A stretch of 64,000 nt of DNA from Pseudorasbora parva (GCF_024679245.1 NC_090177.1:45544018-45608017); one strand, 5' to 3'. Numbered from the stretch's first letter, positions 43,195-53,246 are shown. The notes: generated from the sequence alone by a model not told the origin. Program-made: numbers and translations.

Positions 43195-43730
43195 ACAGAA
43201 GATGCCAGCGGTCTCCCAGTAAGATTCCTGATATCTCCAGCGATCTCCTGTCCCGTGAATCCAATTTACCTGAATACTCACCTGTGAAGATGCCAGCGAT
43301 CTCCCAGTAAGATTCCTGATATCTCCAGCGATCTCCTGTCCCATGAATCCAATTTACCTGTATACTCACCTGTGAAGATGCCAGCGATCTCCCAGTAAGA
43401 TTCCTGATACCTCCAGCCATCTCCTGTCCCGTGAATCCAATATAGCTGAATACTGACCTGTGAAGATGCCAGCGGTCTCCCAGTAAGATTCCTGATACCT
43501 CCAGCCATCTCCTGTCCCGTGAATCCAATATAGCTGAATACTGACCTGTGAAGATGCCAGCGGTCTCCCAGTAAGATTCCTGATACCTCCAGCCATCTCC
43601 TGTCCCGTGAATCCAATATAGCTGAATACTGACCTGTGAAGATGCCAGCGGTCTCCCAGTAAGATTCCTGATATCTCCAGCCATCTCCTGTCCCGTGAAT
43701 CCAACTTACCTGTATGCTCACCTGAGGTGG
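43195..43730. repeat. 88-bp minisatellite, about six units
   Basis: GATGCCAGCG starts units at 43201, 43289, 43377, 43465, 43553 and 43641, exactly 88 bp apart. Units are about 90-95% alike. Because 88 is not a multiple of three, all three antisense frames read similar protein (YQESYWE-AGIFTG), so long ORFs here are a by-product. Confidence 0.92.
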
Positions 43731-43739
43731 GTTGCACCA

Positions 43740-44300
43740 GCTAGCCTGGTCTCATCGTTAATGCGTAATGTTAAGTAGAATGCTCTGCAAATAGCATATA
43801 CCACAATGGAAATGTTTTATGGGGACCCCAAGAAGTCGTAAATTTCCAAATCTAGATTATTCTAATCCAGATTAATTTTTTTTAAAAACTTGGCCACGGT
43901 TTACATTTTAAATAACAATAATAATAATAATAATAATGTTTAATTTAATTTTAAATCCAAGATTTTCAATCTGTATACAATATATTTCAGAGGTGTGAAT
44001 ACATATTTTATCCTTGAATGGATATTTTGCTCACTGTCCATGATGGAGGACTCAAGCTTGAGACCTGAGTCGACCTGAGTTCAAGACCTGGACATGAATA
44101 AATGTAAGAATAATTAGACGTGAGGGTGGAGTTGAGGTAGAGAAGGGATACCGAAAGAATTGCTGGATGTAGGAGAGAAGTTAAATTTTGAATTCCACAT
44201 CATATAATAGGTTTCAAATCATAATGAGAGCAAAACTAATAGGCATAGAATATTTTATTTCCATAAGTGTGTATGTTTCATCCATGAGGAGAGTCTGTTG
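43740..44300. other. No recognisable feature
   Basis: AT-rich sequence with an (AAT)n run near 43915-43936. No gene or element identified. Confidence 0.4.
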
Positions 44301-44310
44301 GTTTGTTCCC

Positions 44311-44430
44311 TGACTCAGATGAGGGCTGACGTCAGCAGGGATGGAGGATGGGTGGTCCGAGCTCTGTCATCCCCCCATCAGAGAGCGAAGATATAAAACA
44401 CACTGACAGACAGGAAGAGAACGCATCTCA
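44311..44430 (+). promoter_or_regulatory. Candidate RNA polymerase II promoter with AP-1, CRE and TATA
   Basis: TGACTCA (44311-44317) is an AP-1 site. Ten bases on, GCTGACGTCAGC (44325-44336) is a perfect palindromic CRE, and TATAAAA (44392-44398) follows 58 bases after it. Initiation would be expected near 44423. The block is GC-richer than its neighbours and I do not recognise it as a transposon end. The downstream sequence soon enters a (GT)n tract, and no coding exon with a known product follows within the window. Confidence 0.45.
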
Positions 44431-44498
44431 CTACATCACAGCTCTGATTCACTGTGCCTCCAGTGATGACCTGTCCTAAACCTCCTTCTCATATGTGG

Positions 44499-44509
44499 GG
44501 TGTGTGTGT

Positions 44510-44584
<75 letters not shown>

Positions 44585-44596
44585 TGTGTGTTTGGT
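44499..44596 (+). repeat. (GT)n microsatellite
   Basis: About 48 GT units with two interruptions. ORFs of poly(Cys-Val) and poly(His-Thr) here are artefacts. Confidence 0.95.
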
Positions 44597-44969
44597 GTGT
44601 GAGGATGCATGTATCTTTCAAAGTCTGTGAATGTTGGGAGTGTTTTTATGTGGATTCACATGTGCTGACGCATGTGAAATGTATGTATGTATGTATATGA
44701 CATCTTACACAATCCAGTAACTAGCGTGACAAAACTTATCTTCCTAAAGATTTGTGAGTAAGATCATGAAACTACTTGGAGAAATAATTCACATCAGAGC
44801 ATGTGAGCGGTAATATTTCGCTCAGTCCTCTCAGGGCCGCGCCAACCCAGAATGCTCTTTGTGAAATGCTGGTTAATATGTGAACTAGATCTAAGATTCT
44901 GGAGTTGAAATATTGGTTTAATGAAGTTTAAAGTGTATTATTTTACAATAAATGACTGACAGTGTCATT

Positions 44970-45249
44970 GGTTGTATTAGTTAACATTAGTTAATGCTTT
45001 AGTTAACACGAACCAACCATGAACAACCACTCTGTTCAGCATTAGTTTATCTTTGTTAACGTTAGTTTGTTAATAAAAATACAGATGTTCATGGTTTGTT
45101 CAAGTTATTTCACATTGCATTAACTAATGTTAACAAGATTTTAAAAATGTATTATAAATGTTGAAATTAGCATTAACAAAGGTAAATATCTTAGCTATCC
45201 AAATCCAGTGTTCTGTATTTTCCGTACGTGAGTATTTGTTGTAGCTGGC

Positions 45250-45284
<35 letters not shown>

Positions 45285-45525
45285 AGTTGTGTACTCTGCT
45301 AATTAATTGAGATTTCTTACAGCTCTTACAGGTTGTTGGCTTTGTTTGTTTCGTTGCTTCTATTGCTCTACCCTTTTTTTGTAAGTCGCTTTGGATAAAA
45401 GCGTCTGCTAAATGATTAAATGTAATGTAAATGTAAATAGATGCGTTATAAGTGCAGATCATTATTAGTTCAAGTTAATTTATGTAGTTAACTAATGTTA
45501 ACTAATGATAACATGACAGTGTTAC
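44970..45525. repeat. Dispersed GTTAAC-type repeat with A31 run
   Basis: TTAGTTAACATTAGTTAATGC at 44978 and the inverse-like GTTAACTAATGTTAACTAATG near 45487 mark the ends of a common fish MITE. A run of 31 A lies at 45253-45283. A separate SINE tail is embedded at 45366. Confidence 0.5.
45366..45440 (+). repeat. SINE 3' tail
   Basis: TAAGTCGCTTTGGATAAAAG and CGTCTGCTAAATGATTAAAT form a tail that I know from abundant fish SINEs. The tRNA head is not visible. Confidence 0.6.
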
Positions 45526-46035
45526 CGTGTCATTTTCTTATGAATGACTGTGAATCAACATCAACAGTCATTTAGTGCTCTTGTTTTACCATGAATTCAC
45601 ATTATAAAGTTGTCTTTTTGCTTCTGTAAGAAATTATATTGTTCAGTAGTAGTTCCATTTTTTGAAGTCACCATGATGGTGATCAGTGTTTTATTAGCTT
45701 GGGATCTTGGATCTTGTAAATGAATGTTCAAATTTCTGATCTAGTCAAGTCAGAAGTGTGACAAATGAAAACATTTGTTAAAACAATGACAAGCTAGAAT
45801 ATAATAATTTCATATCATATAATTCGAATTCATAATTGTTTGTAGATGCATATTTCACAATAGTAAAGCGTCTTTTGAAAATATGTCATCTTGCAACGCA
45901 ATATATTTTCTTCCATCGCCCAATGATGCACAGCACAGACATCAATACTTGACACAAAACACAACAATGGTGACACTCAACAAATAATAATAAAAAAGAC
46001 AAATTCTTCTAAGGCAGACAGAGCGCACTTTTCAG
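45526..46035. other. Mostly unassigned
   Basis: GAAGTCACCATGATGGTGATCAGTGTTT at 45664 matches part of the palindromic element (34237 and 55516), so a fragment of that family is present. The rest is featureless. Confidence 0.4.
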
Positions 46036-46260
46036 GTTTAAAGGGGTACTTCAGCGCTGGGAAGATGAATGTGTATTTAAACCAGGTCATTAATGTAGTA
46101 GAAATGTGAAATTATTTTAGATTTTGGTGCCTTATAGACTGAGAAAAGACAGAAAATGTATTTTTGTCTCACTTTCATAGGAATTAATTTGAGAAGTTGA
46201 AACACTCACTTTGCCCTGCACCTCTCCGTTTACCACAACGGAAGGCCGTTGATTTTTGTC
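46036..46260 (+). repeat. Dispersed repeat, copy 1
   Basis: GGGTACTTCAGCGCTGGGAAGATGAATGTG through GACTGAGAAAAGACAGAAAATG is repeated at 63222-63360 with few differences. No ORF. Family unknown to me. Confidence 0.7.
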
Positions 46261-46725
46261 AACTTCATGCGTTTAGAGAGCTCCTTCAAAAACGCGAGGT
46301 GCAACAGGCGGTTAAAATGCTTATATTGCTCTCTGCCAACTGAAATCTATTAAAAAAAGATGCCTCTAAATGCAAAAATGTGTTCTGTCTGATCGGAGCC
46401 TAAAACATTACAAAATAAACAAACAGAAACTGTTAAAAGTGAAGCGAAAATAAGTTACAGATAAAACCAGCAAGAGTCAAGAAACTCCACAGTATACTCT
46501 ATTCATGCCGCACTGCATTCTGGGTACCTTCATAGTACATATATTATGCACTGTAGGAGAATTTAAGATTTGCAGTTTGACACAAGAGCAGTCCCACTGT
46601 GAAATTACTCTAAAAGTCATGCAATTATTAACCTAGAATATACTGTTTTTAACAATGTATACATGGCCTAAATGCACAGTAAACATCAAAGTTAAGAATG
46701 AAGAAGAAAAACAAATTGAAAGGGA
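46261..46725. other. No recognisable feature
   Basis: Includes ATGCCGCACTGCATTCTGGGTACC near 46505, similar to the centre of the palindromic element. Otherwise unassigned. Confidence 0.35.
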
Positions 46726-46730
46726 GTGGC

Positions 46731-47116
46731 TGTCACATGCCTGTCCTGTCTTGTGTGCACTTGTGGGTTTTGTTATGTTGAGCATGTGCTCGTGTCCCTG
46801 TCAGTTCCCTCCCCCTTGTTATCTGATTATTGGTTAATTTGCCCCACCTGTTCTCCCTCATTATCTGCCTTGTTTGTTCCCTTTATAATCTCCTTGTGTT
46901 TGTCAGTTTGTGTTGGATCCTTGTGTAATGTCTGCGTCTTCCGTCCTCCGTCCTCCCCGTGATTCTGTTGGTTTGTTTAAGTTTATATGTTATTATTCTA
47001 TTATGTGTTTTTCCCCCTCGTGGGTTTTGTTTTTGTATTTATGTTTATTTTCATAATAAATCACATCTTTGCGCATCTGAGTCTTCACCTTAGTTTTCTT
47101 ATGTTGTGACGTGACA
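46731..47116 (+). repeat. 5' LTR of the tandem-repeat LTR element
   Basis: TGTCACATGC...GTGACA. TATA box TATAAT at 46884, predicted mRNA start near 46911, and AATAAA at 47055. The same signals recur in the 3' copy. Confidence 0.92.
46911..46922 (+). promoter_or_regulatory. Predicted mRNA 5' end, complementary to the primer site
   Basis: TGTTGGATCCTT begins 27 bases after the TATA box. It is the exact inverse complement of AAGGATCCAACA at 47118-47129, as in Tf1/sushi-type self-priming, where the RNA 5' end primes minus-strand DNA. Confidence 0.65.
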
Positions 47117-47117
47117 G

Positions 47118-47129
47118 AAGGATCCAACA
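47118..47129 (+). other. Candidate self-priming primer-binding site
   Basis: AAGGATCCAACA lies one base after the 5' LTR. It matches the complement of the predicted mRNA start (12 of 12). I do not recognise it as the complement of a common tRNA 3' end, which would contain TGG near the LTR edge. Confidence 0.65.
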
Positions 47130-47136
47130 CCATACA

Positions 47137-48996
47137 ATGAGGACTCAGCAGAGAAGTTCTCTCTCGGTGCCAGTTCCGGGGGTCCCGAGTCCGGGAATCC
47201 CGAGTCCGGACATGGCCTGGAGGGCCGTAATGGGAGGGTTTGTGGTGGCAGTCCTGCATGCTTGGGAAAAGCACAGGGTGTCATCCACCACTCCGGTGGT
47301 CCCAGTTCCGGTGGATCGTGCTCCGGTGGTCCCTGTGCCGGTGGATCGTGTTCCGGTGGTCCCTGTGCCGGTGGACTCCGTTCCGGTGGTCCCGAGTCCG
47401 GAAACGGCCTGGAGGGCTGTGATGGGATGCTTTGTGGTGGCAGTCCTGCATGCGTGGAAGGAGCACAGGGCTTTATCCGAAGCCCCGGAGGCAGTTCCGG
47501 TGGTCCCAGTTCCGGTGGATCGTGTGCCGGTGGTCTCAGTTCCGGCGGATCGTGTTCCGGTGGTCCCTGTGCCGGTGGATCGTGTTCCGGTGGTCCCTGT
47601 GCCGGTGGATCGTGTTCCGGTGGTCCCTGTGCCGGTGGATCGTGTTCCGGTGGTCCCAGTTCCGGCAGATCATGTTCCGGTGGTCCCAATGCCAGCAGAT
47701 CGTATTCTGGTGGTCCCAGTGCCGGTGGATACTGCTGGACTGGAGAAGTTTCCCCAACGCCCTGCCTGCGCCGCTGAGGCGCCCTGCTCTCCCTGCGCCG
47801 CTGAGGCGCCCTGCTCTCCCTGCGCCCCTGAGGCGCCCTGCTCTCCCTGCGCCGCTGAGGCGCCCTGCTCTCCGTGCGCCGCTGAGGCGTCCTGCTCTCC
47901 GTGCGCCGCTGAGGCGTCCTGCTCTCCGTGCGCCGCTGAGGCGTCCTGCTCTCCGTGCGCCGCTGAGGCGTCCTGCTCTCCGTGCGCCGCTGAGGCGTCC
48001 TGCTCTCCGTGCGCCGCTGAGGCGTCCTGCTCTCCGTGCGCCGCTGAGGCGTCCTGCTCTCCGTGCGCCGCTGAGGCGTCCTGCTCTCCGTGCGCCGCTG
48101 AGGCGTCCTGCTCTCCGTGCGCCGCTGAGGCGTCCTGCTCTCCTTGCGCCGCTGAGGCGTCCTGCTCTCCGTGCGCCGCTGAGGCGTCCTGCTCTCCGTG
48201 CGCCGCTGAGGCGTCCTGCTCTCCGTGCGCCGCTGAGGCGTCCTGCTCTCCGTGCGCCGCTGAGGCGTCCTGCTCTCCGTGCGCCGCTGAGGCGTCCTGC
48301 TCTCCGTGCGCCGCTGAGGCGTCCTGCTCTCCGTGCGCCGCTGAGGCGTCCTGCTCTCCGTGCGCCGCTGAGGCGTCCTGCTCTCCGTGCGCCGCTGAGG
48401 CGTCCTGCTCTCCGTGCGCCGCTGAGGCGTCCTGCTCTCCGTGCGCCGCTGAGGCGTCCTGCTCTCCGTGCGCCGCTGAGGCGTCCTGCTCTCCGTGCGA
48501 CTCTGAGGCGTCCTGCTCTCACCGTGCCGCTGAGGCGTCCTGCTCTCACCGCACCTCCCTGGCGCTCCCTGCACTGACCGCACCACCCAGGAGTCCTGCT
48601 CTCACCGCGCCTCCCTGGCGCCCTGCTCTACCCATGCCGCCCTGGCCGCCTGAACTCTGCGGGCCGCCCCGGCCACCTGAACTCGGTGGGCCTCCCGACT
48701 TCGGCGGGCCGCCCTGGTCATTCGAACTTTGTGTGCCACCATGGCCTCCTGAACTTTTTGTTTTCCCCATGTTTCCCTTGTTGACCCCTCCCTTGTCTGT
48801 TCCTTCCTTGTTTGTTTCTCCCGTGCCCCCCTGGTCTGTCCCTCCCGTGCCCCCCTGGTCTGTCCCTCCTGTCCCTCCCGTCCCTCCCTGGTCTGTCCCT
48901 CCCGTCCCTCCCTGGTCTGTCCCTCCCGTCCCGCCCGGGTCTGTCCCTCCCGTCCCTAGTGGAGCGTCTGGTAGCCGCTCCTTAAGGAGGGGGTAA
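47137..48996 (+). CDS. 619-residue tandem-repeat ORF of the LTR element, unknown function
   Basis: ATG seven bases after the primer site, stop TAA directly abutting the 3' LTR. A hydrophobic-basic module (MAWRAVMGGFVVAVLHAWEK, residues about 26-45) recurs as TAWRAVMGCFVVAVLHAWKE (about 90-109). Between and after lie PVDRVPVVPV decapeptides. Residues about 212-472 are 29 copies of a nine-residue unit, mostly AAEASCSPC. The tail is Pro-rich (PPVPPWSV repeats). Because both repeat periods are multiples of three, several other frames are open too, including a 495-codon antisense one. Length alone is therefore weak evidence for coding. In favour are the conserved module in two copies and the exact fit between primer site and purine tract. 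I recognise no known protein. Confidence 0.5.
   Translation: MRTQQRSSLSVPVPGVPSPGIPSPDMAWRAVMGGFVVAVLHAWEKHRVSSTTPVVPVPVDRAPVVPVPVDRVPVVPVPVDSVPVVPSPETAWRAVMGCFVVAVLHAWKEHRALSEAPEAVPVVPVPVDRVPVVSVPADRVPVVPVPVDRVPVVPVPVDRVPVVPVPVDRVPVVPVPADHVPVVPMPADRILVVPVPVDTAGLEKFPQRPACAAEAPCSPCAAEAPCSPCAPEAPCSPCAAEAPCSPCAAEASCSPCAAEASCSPCAAEASCSPCAAEASCSPCAAEASCSPCAAEASCSPCAAEASCSPCAAEASCSPCAAEASCSPCAAEASCSPCAAEASCSPCAAEASCSPCAAEASCSPCAAEASCSPCAAEASCSPCAAEASCSPCAAEASCSPCAAEASCSPCAAEASCSPCAAEASCSPCAAEASCSPCAAEASCSPCAAEASCSPCDSEASCSHRAAEASCSHRTSLALPALTAPPRSPALTAPPWRPALPMPPWPPELCGPPRPPELGGPPDFGGPPWSFELCVPPWPPELFVFPMFPLLTPPLSVPSLFVSPVPPWSVPPVPPWSVPPVPPVPPWSVPPVPPWSVPPVPPGSVPPVPSGASGSRSLRRG
47280..47735 (+). 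repeat. 30-bp minisatellite, in two blocks
   Basis: Units of GTGCCGGTGGATCGTG plus TTCCGGTGGTCCCT, in blocks 47280-47395 and 47490-47735. The blocks are separated by a second copy of the AWRAVMG module. Confidence 0.85.
47770..48552 (+). repeat. 27-bp minisatellite, 29 units
   Basis: Unit GCCGCTGAGGCGTCCTGC plus TCTCCGTGC. The first four units have CCC for TCC, the last two are diverged, and those between are nearly identical. This homogeneity suggests recent amplification. Confidence 0.95.
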
Positions 48997-49382
48997 TGTC
49001 ACATGCCTGTCCTGTCTTGTGTGCACTTGTGGGTTTTGTTATGTTGAGCATGTGCTCGTGTCCCTGTCAGTTCCCTCCCCCTTGTTATCTGATTATTGGT
49101 TAATTTGCCCCACCTGTTCTCCCTCATTATCTGCCTTGTTTGTTCCCTTTATAATCTCCTTGTGTTTGTCAGTTTGTGTTGGATCCTTGTGTAATGTCTG
49201 CGTCTTCCGTCCTCCGTCCTCCCCGTGATTCTGTTGGTTTGTTTAAGTTTATATGTTATTATTCTATTATGTGTTTTTCCCCCTCGTGGGTTTTGTTTTT
49301 GTATTTATGTTTATTTTCATAATAAATCACATCTTTGCGCATCTGAGTCTTCACCTTAGTTTTCTTATGTTGTGACGTGACA
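48997..49382 (+). repeat. 3' LTR of the tandem-repeat LTR element
   Basis: Same 386 bp as the 5' LTR with no difference found by reading. Confidence 0.92.
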
Positions 49383-50260
49383 GAGGCGAAACGGAATTAT
49401 CAAAAATGTATTTTGTGATATACTAACAGCAAAGTTCTTTTTGTAAGTTTTTTTGCTCATAAATAAGAAATACCTTTGTAGCACTATACCGTTAATGAAC
49501 ATCCTGACGCCGTCGACACTGATGCAAGCACCGTATCCTCTCAATAACACTTTAAGAGAGCATCTGATTATAGTGATGTGGGTATGTTTGCATGAGCTCT
49601 GCAAATCACCACTGTCCAGTCAAGTCACGTTACATTTATTTATAGCCTACTACTTTACAAAATATTGCTTTAAACCCATATCAATAGCATAACTGTTATC
49701 TAGGCCTTCTGTAATTGAGACATTTGTTCAAGAAATTCATTACAACCAGAAAGACAGATATAGTACAGAGAAATGCAATGTCAGAGTGGGATTTGAGCTG
49801 TTGTACCGGTGAATGTGAGCGCTACATGAGCAGAGTGTTCCCTTGGGCCGTGAGTGATTGAGCGTCTTCACTCACATGCTCTTGTTCACTTAAAAATTTG
49901 AAGCCTTTTTTCCATGGAAAACAAAACCTGCTGTTTATTGTAGAATATATAAGCAATAAGAGTGAATCGTGACCATAGATGTCAAGCAATATTTTCAGTA
50001 AATAATGACTTATGTTTTAGCATGTTTCTCACACAGAGGATGCATACTTTAATGATGGAGCTTTTTTGTAAGCCTTTGGTCCTCTTCTACTTTCATTATC
50101 CCCTTTCACACATTATCCTGGTAAATTACTGTAAAATGAACAGACTGACTTTTCTGGTAAATACACAAATGTGGTGTTCTCACAAGCAAAGGTATTTATC
50201 ATTTTACCCATAAACCAGAATACTGATAAACTCTGTGATGTCAATAATCGGAAACTACCC
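49383..50260. other. No recognisable feature
   Basis: AT-rich. The short ORFs at 49453-49692 and 49962-50213 carry no motif. Confidence 0.4.
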
Positions 50261-50264
50261 TTAA

Positions 50265-50997
50265 AGGGTTAGTTCACACAATAATTAGAATTATTTCATT
50301 AATTACTCACCCTCATGTCGTTGGACACCTGTAACACCTTCGTTCATCTTCAGAACACAAATTAAGATATTTTTGTTGAAAGCTGATGGCTGAGAAAGGT
50401 TTCAAAAAGGCCTCCATTGGCATTCAGTACATTTCCACTGACCCCCTCACAAGACCCATAAAAGGCACTAAAGACTTCGTTCAAAGTCCATCTCACTACA
50501 GTGGCTGTACAATAATATTACAATGCGACGAAAATAGTTATTGTGTGCACAAAAATCAAAATAACGATATACTCTACCAAATTATTGACGTGAACTCGAA
50601 TAGTGAATACATGACCCGGAAGAGGAGGAGCGCCGCTATCGCGTGAGTTCACGTCCGAGACCTACACGGACGACAATATCTTGGCATTCAAGTCATTATT
50701 TAGATTTTTTTTGCGCACAAAAACTGTTCTCGCCGCTTGGTACAATTATTGTACAGCCACTGTAGTGAGATGGACTTTGTAACGAAGTCTTTAGTGCCTT
50801 TTATGGGTCTTGTGAGGGGGTCAGTGGAAATGTACTGAATGCCAATGGAGGCCTTTTTGAAGCCTTTCTCAGCCATCAGCTTTCAACAAAAATATCTTCA
50901 TTTGTGTTCTGAAGATGAACGAAGGTGTTACAGGTGTCCAACGACATGAGGGTGAGTAATTAATGACATAATTTTAATTTTTGGGTGAACTAACCCT
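50265..50997. mobile_element. Full-length palindromic MITE, TTAA duplication
   Basis: 733 bp between exact TTAA sites (50261-50264 and 50998-51001). AGGGTTAGTTCAC and GTGAACTAACCCT are the tips. The arms stay inverse almost to the centre near 50650 (for example ATTTCCACTGACCCCCTCAC at 50430 and its inverse at 50811). It would fold into a hairpin of roughly 350 bp. A TTAA duplication fits piggyBac or Kolobok. The 86-codon ORF inside is incidental. Confidence 0.9.
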
Positions 50998-51190
50998 TTA
51001 AACGCTGTGCCGTTTTCTACATTCACCTTAAAAGCTCTTTATTTTGACTTTTTCTTTGACTTCTGAGCTTCAGGTTTAGTGGGTTGAGCAAAGAGACCAT
51101 GTTTTTGGTATTGCACAATACAGGCTATAGTATGAAAGAGTGACTGCAGAGCCACAGCATTGATGAATGGAAAAGAAGGCAGTGAGTGTA

Positions 51191-51443
51191 AGATGTGACC
51201 CTGGAGCACCTGGAACACCACTCATGCGTCTCACGGGTGGTATATTTAAAGGAGATTTTCTCATTATTTAGATTTTGTTTGCACCCTCAGATTTTCAAAT
51301 AGTCATATCTCGGCCAAATGTTGTCCTATCCTAACAAACCACACATCAGTGGAAAGCTTATTTATTCACCTTTTACTATTTTTTAATGGACCCTTTAATT
51401 AATATATGGACCCTTATGACTGGTTTTGCGGTCCAGGGTAACA
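51191..51443. repeat. Short MITE-like repeat
   Basis: GTGACCCTGG near 51196 and the inverse-like CCAGGGTAAC near 51433 frame a block with ATATCTCGGCCAAATGTTG that I know from a common cyprinid repeat. Boundaries approximate. Confidence 0.5.
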
Positions 51444-51449
51444 AAAGGG

Positions 51450-51790
51450 GCGCAATGGTCAGACATTCATCTAGCGCAGGTTTACATAAACAATTAGCGA
51501 CTGAACTTGCTGTAAACAGCTCTGCCAAAGCTTTATGATTGGCCCAAAGCAAACTCGTAACCATAATCCTATTCTTTGTTCACACAATAGCATCATACCA
51601 CCATAGCACCAATTCTGGAAAATTGCTAAACTGATTAATTTGAAAGTATTTTTTAAAATGTCCACACGAGTTCACACATGATCTCTAAATGGTAATTTAC
51701 CTGTAAACATGTATGTGTAAAGCTGGCTGAAGACAGAAGCACAGACATTCTTCTAAACTTCTCATTATGTATTCTCTGTAAGAACGTCAA
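51450..51790. other. No recognisable feature
   Basis: No motif or repeat identified between the MITE and the Rex3-like LINE. Confidence 0.4.
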
Positions 51791-52693
51791 TCACCTTGTC
51801 TATTTTTTGAGTACCTGTGCAGTACTGCTTAGGGCTGTTTGGTCCCTGTACGACCGGAGGAGGTGTTTGTTCAGACTTGAGTCAGACTCGTTCCTGGATC
51901 ATGTTGGACTACGGCAGGGCTGCCCTTTGTCACCGGTTCTGTTTATAATTACTATGGACAGAATTTCTAGGCGCAGCCAAGGGCCGGAGAGATTTCGGTG
52001 CTGCTTTTTTTGGATGATGTTGTTGTGTTGGCCCCCTCAGACCAGGACCGTGGGATGGTTTGCAGCCGAGTGTGAAGCGGCTGGGATGAGAATCAGCACC
52101 TACAAATCCGAGGCCATGGTATTCAGTCGGAAAAAACAGGCTTCTCCATTTCAGGTTGGTGGAGATTTCCTAACTCAAGTGACGGAGTTCAGGTATCTTG
52201 GGGTCTTGTTCACGAGTGAGGGAAGGATGAAACGGGAGATTGACAGATGGATCGGTGCAGCTTCTGCAGTAATGCGGGCGATATACCGATCTGTCGTGGT
52301 GAAGAAGGAGCTGAGATGTAAGGCAAAGCTCTCAATTTACCGGTCAGTCTATGTTCCTACTCTCACCTATGGTCATGAACTGTGGGTGATGACTCATGAG
52401 TGAAAGGACAAGATCCCGGATACAGGCGGCCGAAATGAGCTTTATCCGTAGGGTGGCTGGGTGCTCCCTTAAAGATTACTCTGGAGGAGCTCAGAGTAGA
52501 GCAGTTGCTCCTCCACATCAAGAGGAGCTAGCTGAGGTGGCCCAGGCATCTATTTCACATTCCTCCTGGACGCCTTCCCAGGGAGATGTTCCGGCCATTT
52601 CCCACCGGGAGGAGACCCTGGGGAAGACATAGGGGCTGGAGGGATTTTGTCTCCCGGCTGGCCTGGGAACGCCTCTGTGTTCCCCTAGAAGAG

Positions 52694-53230
52694 CAGTGTT
52701 GCGTTCCACTCCACTTTAAGACTTTTCTAAGCACTTCTCCTTGGTGTAATTCCCGCCGCCATTTTGAAGTGTGTTCCACTTCGTGAAGTGGACAAGGGAA
52801 ATTTATATGGGCAGACCCTTGCTCCCTCGATTTTGACGGAAGCGAGTCTAATTCATGTACACTTCAGGCAGTTTCATATACCACAATGCAACGCGATTGT
52901 GACGTCACCGCATATTACGCTTAATTTACCCCACCACAAACAACTCTATGATATTTAAACATTTAACATTTAAACAACCCAAACACATCCATATACATAT
53001 AGAATGCTGCATTATTCAATTTCGTAAAGGAAAAAAATTATTAATTAATCAACTCCATAGTGGATTCCAAGTGAACAAAGGTTTAGGGTGTTCCAGTTCA
53101 GTCCATTGCAAAGTTTCCACCAGTAATGGGCACTCATGCAACGTAAGCAATGACACACATCCGAGTGAACGAGACGGAGGGAAGTTCGCGAGTGAAGGGT
53201 ATGATAAAAACAAACTGGAACGCAGCACTG
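52694..53230. mobile_element. hAT-like MITE in the Rex3-like LINE
   Basis: Ends CAGTGTTGCGTTCCA and TGGAACGCAGCACTG (one mismatch). Flanks TAGAAGAG and TAGGAAGAG look like an 8-bp duplication with one extra base. 537 bp, no transposase. Confidence 0.8.
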
Positions 53231-53246
53231 TAGGAAGAGTCTAGGG

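Larger units (their letters stand above)
46731..49382 (+). mobile_element. Young non-autonomous LTR retrotransposon with tandem-repeat ORF
   Basis: Two 386-bp LTRs, identical as far as I could read, flank a 1.88-kb interior without gag, protease, RT or integrase. Flanking GTGGC (46726-46730) and GAGGC (49383-49387) agree in four of five bases. A primer site follows the 5' LTR, and a purine tract AAGGAGGGGGTAA precedes the 3' LTR. The interior is one 619-codon ORF built from 30-bp and 27-bp tandem repeats. LTR similarity to the solo LTR at 18476 and the self-priming layout suggest mobilisation by a Ty3/gypsy helper, which is inference. Confidence 0.9.

Noticed and set aside
43124..43737. Protein genes on the minus strand (YQESYWE repeats)
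   Set aside because: The same peptide appears in all three frames because the 88-bp unit is not a multiple of three.
44436..44700. ORFs of poly(His-Thr) and poly(Cys-Val)
   Set aside because: They only translate the (GT)n microsatellite.
47770..48552. CRISPR-like array
   Set aside because: Units are contiguous without spacers, in a vertebrate LTR element. It is a minisatellite.
47099..48586. 495-codon antisense ORF (ESRTPQRRT repeats) and other long ORFs over the 27-bp array
   Set aside because: Repeat periods of 27 and 30 bp keep several frames open at once. These ORFs do not align with element landmarks as the 47137 ORF does.
50386..50646. 86-codon ORF as a gene
   Set aside because: It lies across the centre of a palindromic MITE and has no conserved motif.
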